Shown piece after piece: positions 27,328 through 33,484 of a stretch of 64,000 bases of DNA. The position numbers were made by a program, and so were the translations under genes. Position 1 is the first letter of the stretch; each line of letters begins with the position of its first letter. The stretch spans positions 1-64,000 of the forward strand of contig DBJE01000001.1 of NCBI GenBank assembly GCA_002297045.1, in the 5' to 3' direction. The notes beneath the pieces were generated by a model. It did no database searches, was not told the DNA's origin, and was given only the letters and a program-made list of their open reading frames with translations. Source of the stretch: Caryophanales bacterium UBA784. Lineage in GTDB: Bacteria; Bacillota_I; Bacilli_A; RFN20; CAG-288.

Positions 27328-27773
27328 AAGAACAATTTTCCAAAGCGGAAATCGCTTCTGTTTTTTATCTTACTCTGCCAGACCTTTGAAATCACGCATA
27401 GCGGAACAAGTAACTTCCCTGAGGTTTTTTAGCATTCCAATACGGTTTGAATGGATATTACCGGAAAAACGGCAAATGCTGATTCTTTTTTGAATGAGGA
27501 TGAGACTCTTCCGACTATCTTTTCCTTACCAGATTAGAGTGTTTGATGCCCCATGCAGTTCTCATGTTTTGCTGAGGATAGGCAAGAACATAAGGCTTTT
27601 TCGTCGCTGTATGTCTTTCATTTAAAAACCAAAAGAATTAGGCTCGCTTGGGAATCGGTAGATGATTATGGAAAGCGAAGAAAAATATGGATGGGAAATG
27701 GATTGGCATTCGCTAGGAAAAAGTATATTGTTTTTCTCCTGAAAATACAATAAAATTGTATTTGGTGGAGAAA
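27328..27773. other. gap with a 31-base fragment duplicated from the AbiEii gene
   Basis: About 445 bases without a convincing gene. Bases 27519-27549 (CTTTTCCTTACCAGATTAG and on to GTTTGATGC) reappear unchanged inside the AbiEii gene near 28856-28886; flanks do not match. This looks like a relic of an earlier AbiE copy or a recombination scar. A GGTGGAG ribosome binding site for AbiEi closes the gap. Confidence 0.6.
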
Positions 27774-28367
27774 ATGATATATACTACCGAACAATTAATT
27801 GAAAAATATTCCAATTATCATAACCCGATGGACAAAATCAAACGTCTTAATCAGCAAGGAAAGATTATCCGCTTGATTAAAGGGGTTTATGTTGACAACA
27901 GAAATGAAAACCCGTTTTCTTTGGCCGCCTGTGTGTATTCCCCATCTTACATTAGCTTTGAATCTGCTTTAAGCTACCATGGACTGATTCCGGAAAGAGT
28001 CTATAGGATTACCTGTGCGACTTCTGCTAGAGGAAAGAACAAAACCTATAAGACCCCTTTTGGCATTTATTCCTTCCATGATGTTCCGCTTAAGGCATTT
28101 CCTTTGGGCGTAGATAGGATAGCGGATGAAACTGGCTTTTTCTACAGGGCTTCCCCTGAAAAGGCACTATGCGATAGGCTTTCTATCAAACCTCCCGTTT
28201 TTTCTCTGAAACAGCTTCGTCAACTTCTTTTTGATGATAGGAGAATTGAGAGAACTGATTTTGAGTCTCTCAATAAGAAGGACCTCGGCATACTTACTGG
28301 TTACTATGACAAACGTAATCTGAAATTCCTGAGAAAAAGGGTGATAGGAGGAGTGAAAAATGAATAA
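27774..28367 (+). CDS. abiEi: AbiEi-family antitoxin of a type IV toxin-antitoxin pair
   Basis: About 197 residues: an N-terminal winged-helix (IYTTEQLIEKY ... RLNQQGKIIRLIKGVYVD) followed by the AbiEi domain with SYISFESALSYHGLIPE and FFYRASPEKALCDRL. In known AbiE systems this protein represses its own operon and counteracts AbiEii. The start is the ATG at 27774 with GGTGGAG before it; the longer frame from 27756 begins with TTG and no site. It overlaps AbiEii by eight bases. Phage-exclusion role is established for the family, inferred here. Confidence 0.88.
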   Translation: MIYTTEQLIEKYSNYHNPMDKIKRLNQQGKIIRLIKGVYVDNRNENPFSLAACVYSPSYISFESALSYHGLIPERVYRITCATSARGKNKTYKTPFGIYSFHDVPLKAFPLGVDRIADETGFFYRASPEKALCDRLSIKPPVFSLKQLRQLLFDDRRIERTDFESLNKKDLGILTGYYDKRNLKFLRKRVIGGVKNE

Positions 28368-29229
28368 TATTCTAGAAACCCAGCTTCGTAAATATGATAC
28401 CTCTTCTCTGGAAAAGAAGGAAAATGCGTTAAAGGAAATCGTTCAGGAAATCACACTTTGCGGATTAGCAAAAGCAAGATTCTTTGATAAGGCGACTTTT
28501 TATGGTGGGACGGCCCTGCGGATTTTCTATCAACTTGACCGCTTTTCGGAAGATCTTGACTTTGCTCTCGTTAAAGAGGATCCTTTTTTCGACTTAAGTG
28601 CATACTTTCCTTTTGCCGCCAAAGAACTGAAATACTATGGATTAAAAAGGAACGTAGTGCTAAAAACAAAATCAAAAAGGGCTAATATACAATCCGCATT
28701 TGTAAAAGGAAACACCTTAACACAAAGGAGGACAGTCTTTCCGGAGTCTTTGGAAACAAAGAAAATCGTTTCAAATCAGGTCTTAAAAGTAAAGCCTGAA
28801 GTAGATATTCATCCGGCACTTGGTGCAGGATATGAAACGAAGTATTCTCTGTTTCCTTTTCCTTACCAGATTAGAGTGTTTGATGCACCATCCCTGTTTT
28901 CGGGAAAAATCCACGCAATTATCTGTCGAAACTGGCAAAGCCGTGTAAAAGGGAGAGACTTATACGATTATCTCTTCTATCTGGCGAAGTCTATCCCATT
29001 CAATTTAACGTATCTTCAGAAGAAATTGGAGCGGTCAGGAGTAATTTCCGCTCCTGCATCGCTAAGTCTCGAAGAAGTGAAGGGACTTCTTCGAGACCGT
29101 TTCAATAAAATTGACTTTAAGACAGCCACTGAAGATGTCAGACCCTTCCTGCCGCATCCGGAAGCTTTGGACCTGTGGTCAAAAGAACTGTTCATTTCGG
29201 TTACCGATAGTCTGAATTGTTCATCATAA
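28360..29229 (+). CDS. abiEii: AbiEii-family nucleotidyltransferase toxin
   Basis: A 289-residue nucleotidyltransferase-fold toxin. The family motif GGTALRIFY is at 49-57 and RFSEDLDF at 61-68, with the two metal-binding Asp in the second. A Lys-containing segment and VDIHPALG follow, and the C-terminal helical half includes WQSRVKGRDLYDYLFYL. AbiEii proteins modify tRNA or use GTP to arrest growth during phage infection. Several AGG codons (SK-M-ANIQSAF, TQ-MM-TVFP if read as Met) occupy hydrophobic family positions, so the gene has adapted to the host code. Coupled to the antitoxin gene by overlap. Confidence 0.9.
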   Translation: MNNILETQLRKYDTSSLEKKENALKEIVQEITLCGLAKARFFDKATFYGGTALRIFYQLDRFSEDLDFALVKEDPFFDLSAYFPFAAKELKYYGLKRNVVLKTKSKRANIQSAFVKGNTLTQRRTVFPESLETKKIVSNQVLKVKPEVDIHPALGAGYETKYSLFPFPYQIRVFDAPSLFSGKIHAIICRNWQSRVKGRDLYDYLFYLAKSIPFNLTYLQKKLERSGVISAPASLSLEEVKGLLRDRFNKIDFKTATEDVRPFLPHPEALDLWSKELFISVTDSLNCSS

Positions 29230-29449
29230 CGATCTTCCTTAGGAGAAACCTCTAGGAAATAATCGGTAAAGCTCTTTCTCATGCCGATAATTCAATAGTA
29301 GTCCCTTCCTTTGGGCCAAGCAGGGACTAAAAAGCTTATAGGAAAAAGAATCTTTTGCAAGAGGAAGGGCAGGATTTTCTCGTTCTACCTGTATCTTATA
29401 ATCCGTTGCCTTTGGTAATTCTTAGACGAAGAAACGGAAAACAGGAAAC

Positions 29450-29476
29450 AAAAAAAGACATCCGTTAGTGGGTGTC
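29450..29476 (-). terminator. terminator overlapping the stop of the small membrane gene
   Basis: On the minus strand GACACCC (29470-29476) pairs with GGATGTC (29457-29463) and is followed by seven T. The TAA stop of the 100-residue membrane protein lies in the loop. Confidence 0.75.
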
Positions 29477-29767
29477 CTTGTTTTCGCTTTTCGGATTCTT
29501 TTCCGGATTCTTACGGACATAGTTAGAAGAGACGGTAGTCAAGGCAACGGCAGCAAGAGTCAGGAATACGGCAATACCGCCGATAATCGTCCTCAAGATT
29601 CCGGTAAGTGCAATTGGGTTTGACGAAGTAAGAAGAATTACGCCGGAAAGGAGAATTCCAAGACTGATAAGGAAGAAGAGAGAGAGAAGGGATATAAAGA
29701 TTGCACTTCCCTTTTTGGACAGTCTGGATATTCCGAACCTGATCTTCGCAATGAGTTTACCAATCAT
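29465..29767 (-). CDS. small membrane protein of unknown function
   Basis: A 100-residue protein with a basic N-terminus and two hydrophobic segments (about residues 22-48 and 58-83), then a charged tail rich in Lys, Asn and Glu. I do not recognise a family. It lies directly downstream of the two tRNA genes on the same strand and ends in a terminator, so it may be cotranscribed with them. The start at 29767 is only ten bases from the tRNA-Arg 3' end, with AAAGAATG upstream and no strong binding site. Confidence 0.55.
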   Translation of the reverse strand: MIGKLIAKIRFGISRLSKKGSAIFISLLSLFFLISLGILLSGVILLTSSNPIALTGILRTIIGGIAVFLTLAAVALTTVSSNYVRKNPEKNPKSENKDTH

Positions 29768-29776
29768 TCTTTGAAA

Positions 29777-29853
29777 TGGTGTGCCCTAAGGGATTCGAAC
29801 CCTTGGCCTCAAGCTTCGGAGGCTTGCGCTCTATCCAGCTGAGCTAAGGGCAC
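29777..29853 (-). tRNA. tRNA-Arg (anticodon CCG)
   Basis: Acceptor GTGCCCT with AGGGCAC, D arm GCTC-AGCTGGATA-GAGC, anticodon arm CAAGC-CTCCGAA-GCTTG, T arm AAGGG-TTCGAAT-CCCTT, encoded ACCA. It has A at position 20, the main arginyl-tRNA synthetase identity base outside the anticodon, and C35. It therefore looks like a genuine Arg tRNA reading CGG. Confidence 0.95.
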
Positions 29854-29866
29854 TGAGAATAAAAAA

Positions 29867-29943
29867 TGGTGGCCGAGACGAGAATCGAACTCGTGACAAA
29901 CCGCTTAGGAGACGGTTGCTCTACCATGCTGAGCTACCCGGCC
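29867..29943 (-). tRNA. tRNA with anticodon CCU, probably charged with methionine (reads AGG)
   Basis: Acceptor GGCCGGG with CTCGGCC, D arm GCTC-AGCATGGTA-GAGC, anticodon arm ACCGT-CTCCTAA-GCGGT, T arm ACGAG-TTCGATT-CTCGT, encoded ACCA. Anticodon CCU reads AGG and would normally be called tRNA-Arg. Position 20 is U, not the A that arginyl-tRNA synthetase recognises and that the neighbouring tRNA-Arg(CCG) keeps. Since AGG stands at Met positions across this window, this tRNA is the likely carrier of the altered meaning. It shares C34 and U36 with the Met anticodon CAU and has discriminator A73. Confidence 0.9.
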
Positions 29944-29954
29944 AGCCGTATGAA

Positions 29955-29960
29955 ATTATA
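29955..29960 (-). promoter_or_regulatory. -10 box for the CCU/CCG tRNA transcript
   Basis: TATAAT on the minus strand, 11 bases before the first base of the CCU tRNA. The matching -35 region is T-rich but has no clear TTGACA. Both tRNAs and perhaps the small membrane gene follow. Confidence 0.6.
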
Positions 29961-30262
29961 CACCTCTCTTTACAAAAAGGAAACAAAAAAATATTTTCGC
30001 TCCTGTGAATCTACTCCCATGTCTTAAGGATTCTAGTGATTTTTTTGTAATCACTTAGGAAAGATTATTCCTTTTTGAGTCCGACAAAGGAGTATTCCGT
30101 TCAATAATTTTGATAGATATTTCTTCCCGTCTATTTTAGATATTTAGCTTACAAAAGGGAGAAAAATGTTCAGAACTAGGCATGGTCTTTATTTGTGCTT
30201 CCTTGTATTTATGTACTACTTAGCGGAAAAAGCAAGCAATCTAATAAATTCCAAAATATCTA

Positions 30263-30290
30263 TTGAAATTTCCAAAATGGAAACTATAAT
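30263..30290 (+). promoter_or_regulatory. promoter and operator of the XRE-ImmA operon
   Basis: -35 TTGAAA (30263-30268), 16-base spacer, -10 TATAAT (30285-30290). The spacer is filled by the inverted repeat TTTCCAAAATGGAAA (30269-30283), and a further TTCCAAAAT copy lies just upstream. A repressor bound there would block RNA polymerase, as expected for autoregulation by the XRE protein encoded next. Confidence 0.8.
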
Positions 30291-30310
30291 GAGGATAGGA
30301 GGTAATTGAA

Positions 30311-30625
30311 ATGGCCAAAACAACAGGTCAGATTGTAAAAGATATCCTGAAAAAGGAAAAAATCAGTCAGAAGGAACTATGCAATAGGACAGGCATTTCC
30401 GAATCAGCAAGGTCTAAGTACCTTTCTTCTGAGAATAATCTTAGAGGGGATATTCTTCTTAAGCTTTCCAAGGCACTCCATGTGTCCGTCAGTTTCCTTC
30501 TAGGACAGGATGAATCGATGCAGAATGCTTTTTCTGTCTGCAAGAGTGCACTTCTTGCCCGAGGAGGCGAAGAACTTTCCGAGGAGGAAAAAAAGGAACT
30601 CATCAATATCATTCTTTCCCGATGA
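30311..30625 (+). CDS. XRE-family transcriptional regulator
   Basis: A 104-residue protein with an N-terminal helix-turn-helix: ISQKELCN-(AGG)-TGISESA-(AGG)-SKYL, then LLKLSKALHVSVSFLLGQD. Read with AGG as Met the recognition region becomes TGISESAMSKYL, a normal form for this family, while the true Arg in NNLRGD is AGA. It is the first gene of a seven-gene operon and overlaps the ImmA gene by four bases. By analogy with ICEBs1 ImmR/ImmA, it should repress the operon through the palindrome in its promoter and be removed by the downstream protease. Confidence 0.9.
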   Translation: MAKTTGQIVKDILKKEKISQKELCNRTGISESARSKYLSSENNLRGDILLKLSKALHVSVSFLLGQDESMQNAFSVCKSALLARGGEELSEEEKKELINIILSR

Positions 30626-31209
30626 ACTATTCTCAAATTGACGATTGCGTGGCGGATCTTTATGAGGACTATAAGATTGGGACTTATGGGTTTGATTTGT
30701 TCAAAATCGCTACAGAAAGGGGGATTGATGTGGTACCTTATTCTTCCTTTGGCAAGAACCGGGAAAAATTTATCCGCATGGATCCTGATGCCTTTTCTTT
30801 CTTCAATCCGAAAACTCAGAAGCCTGAGATTTTCTATAACGAAGCCTCAATCGCAAAGGCCCGGATGAAGTTTACTCTTGCCCATGAAATCGGACATATT
30901 GTTCTTAGGCATGTATTTCATGTCCCCTCGTCTTCAATGGAAGAAGAGGCAAACGTATTTGCCAGATCTTTTTATCTCCCTCAGATCATCCTTGTCCGCC
31001 GGAATATCGATACAATTCCTTTAATGGTGGAAAAGTTCGGGATTTCTTCCGATTATGCAAAGGTGATTTTTACGCTTCTTGAGAAAAGAAAATTTTTTCA
31101 TCCTGAGGGTATTCCTTTTACACCATCTGAAGAAAGACTCTATTCTGCATTTTGTAAAAATGAGTCGGATCTTATACGGAAAACGAAAGGAAGGGAATAT
31201 GGGTTCTAG
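30622..31209 (+). CDS. ImmA/IrrE-family metallopeptidase
   Basis: A 195-residue protein with the zinc-protease motif HEIGH at 88-92 in TLAHEIGHIVL, and FARSFYLPQ with the downstream Glu-rich helix typical of COG2856 proteins. ImmA proteins cleave a cognate XRE repressor after a signal, often DNA damage or phage entry. It overlaps the XRE gene (ATGA) and its last 11 bases overlap the next gene, so all are translated together. The C-terminal 60 residues continue past the peptidase core and may sense the signal or a partner. Confidence 0.9.
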   Translation: MNYSQIDDCVADLYEDYKIGTYGFDLFKIATERGIDVVPYSSFGKNREKFIRMDPDAFSFFNPKTQKPEIFYNEASIAKARMKFTLAHEIGHIVLRHVFHVPSSSMEEEANVFARSFYLPQIILVRRNIDTIPLMVEKFGISSDYAKVIFTLLEKRKFFHPEGIPFTPSEERLYSAFCKNESDLIRKTKGREYGF

Positions 31210-31600
31210 ACGGGTTAAGTATTGGACATTGGAAGAGGAGAAAAAGCGCAATTACTACACAGAATTCCAAATCCATGATGCGGAAGTCCTTGTCGGGAAG
31301 CAAAAGAGCTTCCATTCCCTGCCGGAGGTGTCCCGTAAGGCCGATGCAATCTATAGGAAGCTCAATCCTGACGGGACGTTCCGGGAAAGGAGAATTTTTA
31401 AGGACCATAAGCTGAGGGTTGAAATTGGATATCATGGGGAAAAACACTTGGCCGGTAAGAACGTAGCTATCCTCCATGCGCACGACATCAACGGAATTGA
31501 ATACCATAAGCACCCTAAGGCACGTCATCTTACGGAAGAGGAATTTGTCAGATACAGCCCCTACTTTATTGGACTGGATCTAGAAAGGATAAAACGATAA
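31199..31600 (+). CDS. cassette protein A, toxin-like small protein, copy 1
   Basis: A 133-residue protein of no family I can name with certainty. The start is the ATG at 31199 (AAAGGAAGGG before it), which overlaps the end of ImmA; the longer frame from 31079 is a shadow. The core reads SLPEVSRKADAIY-M-KLNPDGTF then RE-M-RIFKDHKL-M-VEIGYH with AGG as Met, followed by ILHAHDING and KARHLTEEEF. The NPDG...R-x-F...E-I-x-Y-H...H-x-H-D order recalls C-terminal nuclease-type domains of polymorphic toxins and phage head proteins, with His residues as candidate catalysts. It is followed by protein B with one-base overlap; a copy lies at 32678. Confidence 0.6.
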   Translation: MGSRRVKYWTLEEEKKRNYYTEFQIHDAEVLVGKQKSFHSLPEVSRKADAIYRKLNPDGTFRERRIFKDHKLRVEIGYHGEKHLAGKNVAILHAHDINGIEYHKHPKARHLTEEEFVRYSPYFIGLDLERIKR

Positions 31601-31938
31601 TGATAAACGGAGATGTGATGGATTTTTTAAACCGGATGGACAGGAATGAGTGGACGGTCCTTTATAAGGGGAAGTGCTATTTCTTCGAGGCGAACTATTT
31701 GCCGGATTGCGACAGGACATCGATTGAGATCCAGAGCTGGAAGGCTCATACGGATGACCACATAGACATCATTGATGAAACGAATGAAAAGGGGGAGCTT
31801 ATTGATGCCACCTATCTAGAGCTTCCGAAATTCCCCACTTACCATGAGGCAATCAGGGACTTCCTGCAGCGGAAGCTGTTTGATGACAACACCAAGACCT
31901 TCTTCCAGGTGCAGAACGAGAGGGAGTGGCTTGGCTAA
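31600..31938 (+). CDS. cassette protein B, immunity-like small acidic protein, copy 1
   Basis: A 112-residue acidic protein without signal peptide or membrane segment. Its first half reads WTVLYKGKCYFFEANYLPDC and its second half is Asp-rich (TDDHIDIIDETNEKGE) before a helical end with FPTYHEAIRDFL. No enzymatic motif is visible. The one-base TAATG overlap with protein A and the strict A-B pairing in both copies suggest that B acts on A, for example as an immunity protein, but this is inference. Two AGG codons (MDMNEW, DCDMTSIE as Met) show host-code adaptation. Confidence 0.6.
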   Translation: MINGDVMDFLNRMDRNEWTVLYKGKCYFFEANYLPDCDRTSIEIQSWKAHTDDHIDIIDETNEKGELIDATYLELPKFPTYHEAIRDFLQRKLFDDNTKTFFQVQNEREWLG

Positions 31939-31977
31939 GTCGCTGGAGGAAATTCTCAAATGGTGAAAGGAGCATTT

Positions 31978-32676
31978 ATGCCTAGTTATTCAGGTGATGA
32001 GCTATTCGGAATTCTTCGTCCTCTTCCTCAGAGGATAAAGCGGGGAGCGTATTCCATACCGGTTGTCCCAAAAACCGAAATTGATCTTACAAATCTTGGA
32101 AACGGTATCTTTCTGCAGGGATTCAAGAACTGCACAGCGAAGGACGTACACTGCGAAAGCAAGATTGTCCATTTCTTTCTTAACGACAAAGAATTGGACC
32201 CGATTTATAGAAAGCCATTGAAGTACGTTCCGACATTGGTGAAATACTATGCGGTCAGGACCCCGGACTTTAGCAGGTTCAAGGAGAGGGATGAGTTTGG
32301 GATTATAAACGCAACTTACAAGAACCGGTATGTTGGCGCCCTCTGGTCCTCCTATGGAATCAAGGTGATCCCGACAATCGGCTGGGCAGGGGAAGACTCG
32401 TTCCCTATTTGCTTTGAAGGGGTCGAGCAAGGATCGACGGTATCGATTTCTACGCTTGGGATCCATTCCGACAGAGAATGCGTTGATGCGTTTTTAACCG
32501 GATTCAGGGCAAGGAAGGAGAGAATCCGCCCTTCTAAGATTATCTGTCTTGGCGACTTTGTCGACGGTATGGACACGGAAAACGTCTTTTTCGTTCCTTA
32601 CCGTGAATCCTTTGGAAGACAGTTCAAGAATGGATGGCAGCTTAGACTCTTCGATGAGAAAGGGAAGGTGCAGTGA
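31978..32676 (+). CDS. DUF4417-family protein
   Basis: About 232 residues. The stretch IVHFFLNDKELDPIYRKPLKY, then TPDFS-(AGG)-F, YKNRYVGALWSSYGIKVIPT and GWAGEDSF is the conserved core of the DUF4417 family found on phages and conjugative elements; its function is not known. Read as Met, AGG gives TPDFSMFKEMDEF, matching the family, with a CGG Arg in KNRYVG. I start at the ATG at 31978 because AAAGGAG lies five bases before it, rather than at 31960. It is framed by the two A-B cassettes and ends one base before the second. Confidence 0.8.
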   Translation: MPSYSGDELFGILRPLPQRIKRGAYSIPVVPKTEIDLTNLGNGIFLQGFKNCTAKDVHCESKIVHFFLNDKELDPIYRKPLKYVPTLVKYYAVRTPDFSRFKERDEFGIINATYKNRYVGALWSSYGIKVIPTIGWAGEDSFPICFEGVEQGSTVSISTLGIHSDRECVDAFLTGFRARKERIRPSKIICLGDFVDGMDTENVFFVPYRESFGRQFKNGWQLRLFDEKGKVQ

Positions 32677-32677
32677 T

Positions 32678-33079
32678 ATGGGTTCCCGCGGAACAAAGTA
32701 TTGGGCTTTGGAAGAAGAGAAGAGCCGGAACTATAAGACGGCCGGCTATGTTCTGGATGCGGAAGTCCTTATCGGAAAGGAAAAGAGCTTCCATTCCCTT
32801 CCGGAGGTGTCCCGTAAGGCCGATGCAATCTATAGGAAGCTCAATCCTGACGGGACGTTCCGGGAAAGGCGCGTCTTTCAAAACCATAGGCTGAGGATAG
32901 AGATTGCATACCATCAGGAAAGAGAACTGTCAGGGGATTATGTTCTTATCCTCCATGCCCACGACATCAACGGAAAAGAATTCAAGGAACACCCTAAGGC
33001 ACGTCACCTTACGGAAGAGGAATTTGTCAGATACAGTCCCTACTTTATTGGACTGAATCTAGAAAGGATAAAACGATAA
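32678..33079 (+). CDS. cassette protein A, copy 2
   Basis: A 133-residue paralogue of the protein at 31199. The block from KSFHSLPEV to NPDGTFRE and the block HPKARHLTEEEFVRYSPYF are identical between copies, while residues 10-30 and the stretch after the EI-x-YH motif differ strongly (AYHQERELSG against GYHGEKHLAG). The conserved ILHAHDING is kept. The ATG at 32678 starts one base after the DUF4417 stop; the longer frame from 32549 is a shadow. Selective divergence of parts of A is what toxin-type proteins with matched partners often show. Confidence 0.6.
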   Translation: MGSRGTKYWALEEEKSRNYKTAGYVLDAEVLIGKEKSFHSLPEVSRKADAIYRKLNPDGTFRERRVFQNHRLRIEIAYHQERELSGDYVLILHAHDINGKEFKEHPKARHLTEEEFVRYSPYFIGLNLERIKR

Positions 33080-33417
33080 TGATAAACGGCGATGTGATGG
33101 ACTTCCTGAATCGGATGGACAGGAATGAGTGGACGGTCCTTTATAAGGGGAAGTGCTATTTCTTCGAGGCGAACTATTTGCCGGATTGCGACAGGACATC
33201 GATTGAAATCCAGAGCTGGAAGGCCCATACGGATGACCACATAAATATCATCGACGATGTCGACGAGAAGGGTGAGGCTATCGATGGAATGTGTATCGAG
33301 CTTCCGAAATTCCCGACTTACCATGAGGCAATCATGGACTTCCTGAAGCGGAAGCTGTTTGACAACAACACCAAGACCTTCTTCCAGGTGCAGAATGAGA
33401 GGGAGTGGCTTGGGTAA
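33079..33417 (+). CDS. cassette protein B, copy 2
   Basis: A 112-residue paralogue of the protein at 31600, identical over the first 54 residues and differing mostly in the acidic segment (INIIDDVDEKGEAIDGM) and a few positions of the last helix. It starts with a one-base overlap with A copy 2 and is the last gene of the XRE-ImmA operon; no obvious terminator hairpin follows in the 67 bases before the next gene. If B is an antidote, changes in the acidic loop may track the changes in A. Confidence 0.6.
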   Translation: MINGDVMDFLNRMDRNEWTVLYKGKCYFFEANYLPDCDRTSIEIQSWKAHTDDHINIIDDVDEKGEAIDGMCIELPKFPTYHEAIMDFLKRKLFDNNTKTFFQVQNEREWLG

Positions 33418-33484
33418 AAAGATTTTGTTTCTAGAATTGGAAAATCAGCTTCTTTTGTCCCATATAAGATAAAGGAGGCAGGTT

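Larger units (their letters stand above)
31199..33417 (+). repeat. duplicated A-B cassette flanking the DUF4417 gene
   Basis: The units 31199-31938 and 32678-33417 are both exactly 740 bases and encode the same A-B gene pair. B is about 90 percent identical at protein level and A about three quarters by hand count. Nearly identical nucleotide blocks alternate with strongly diverged ones, notably the first third and the middle of A. Confidence 0.85.
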
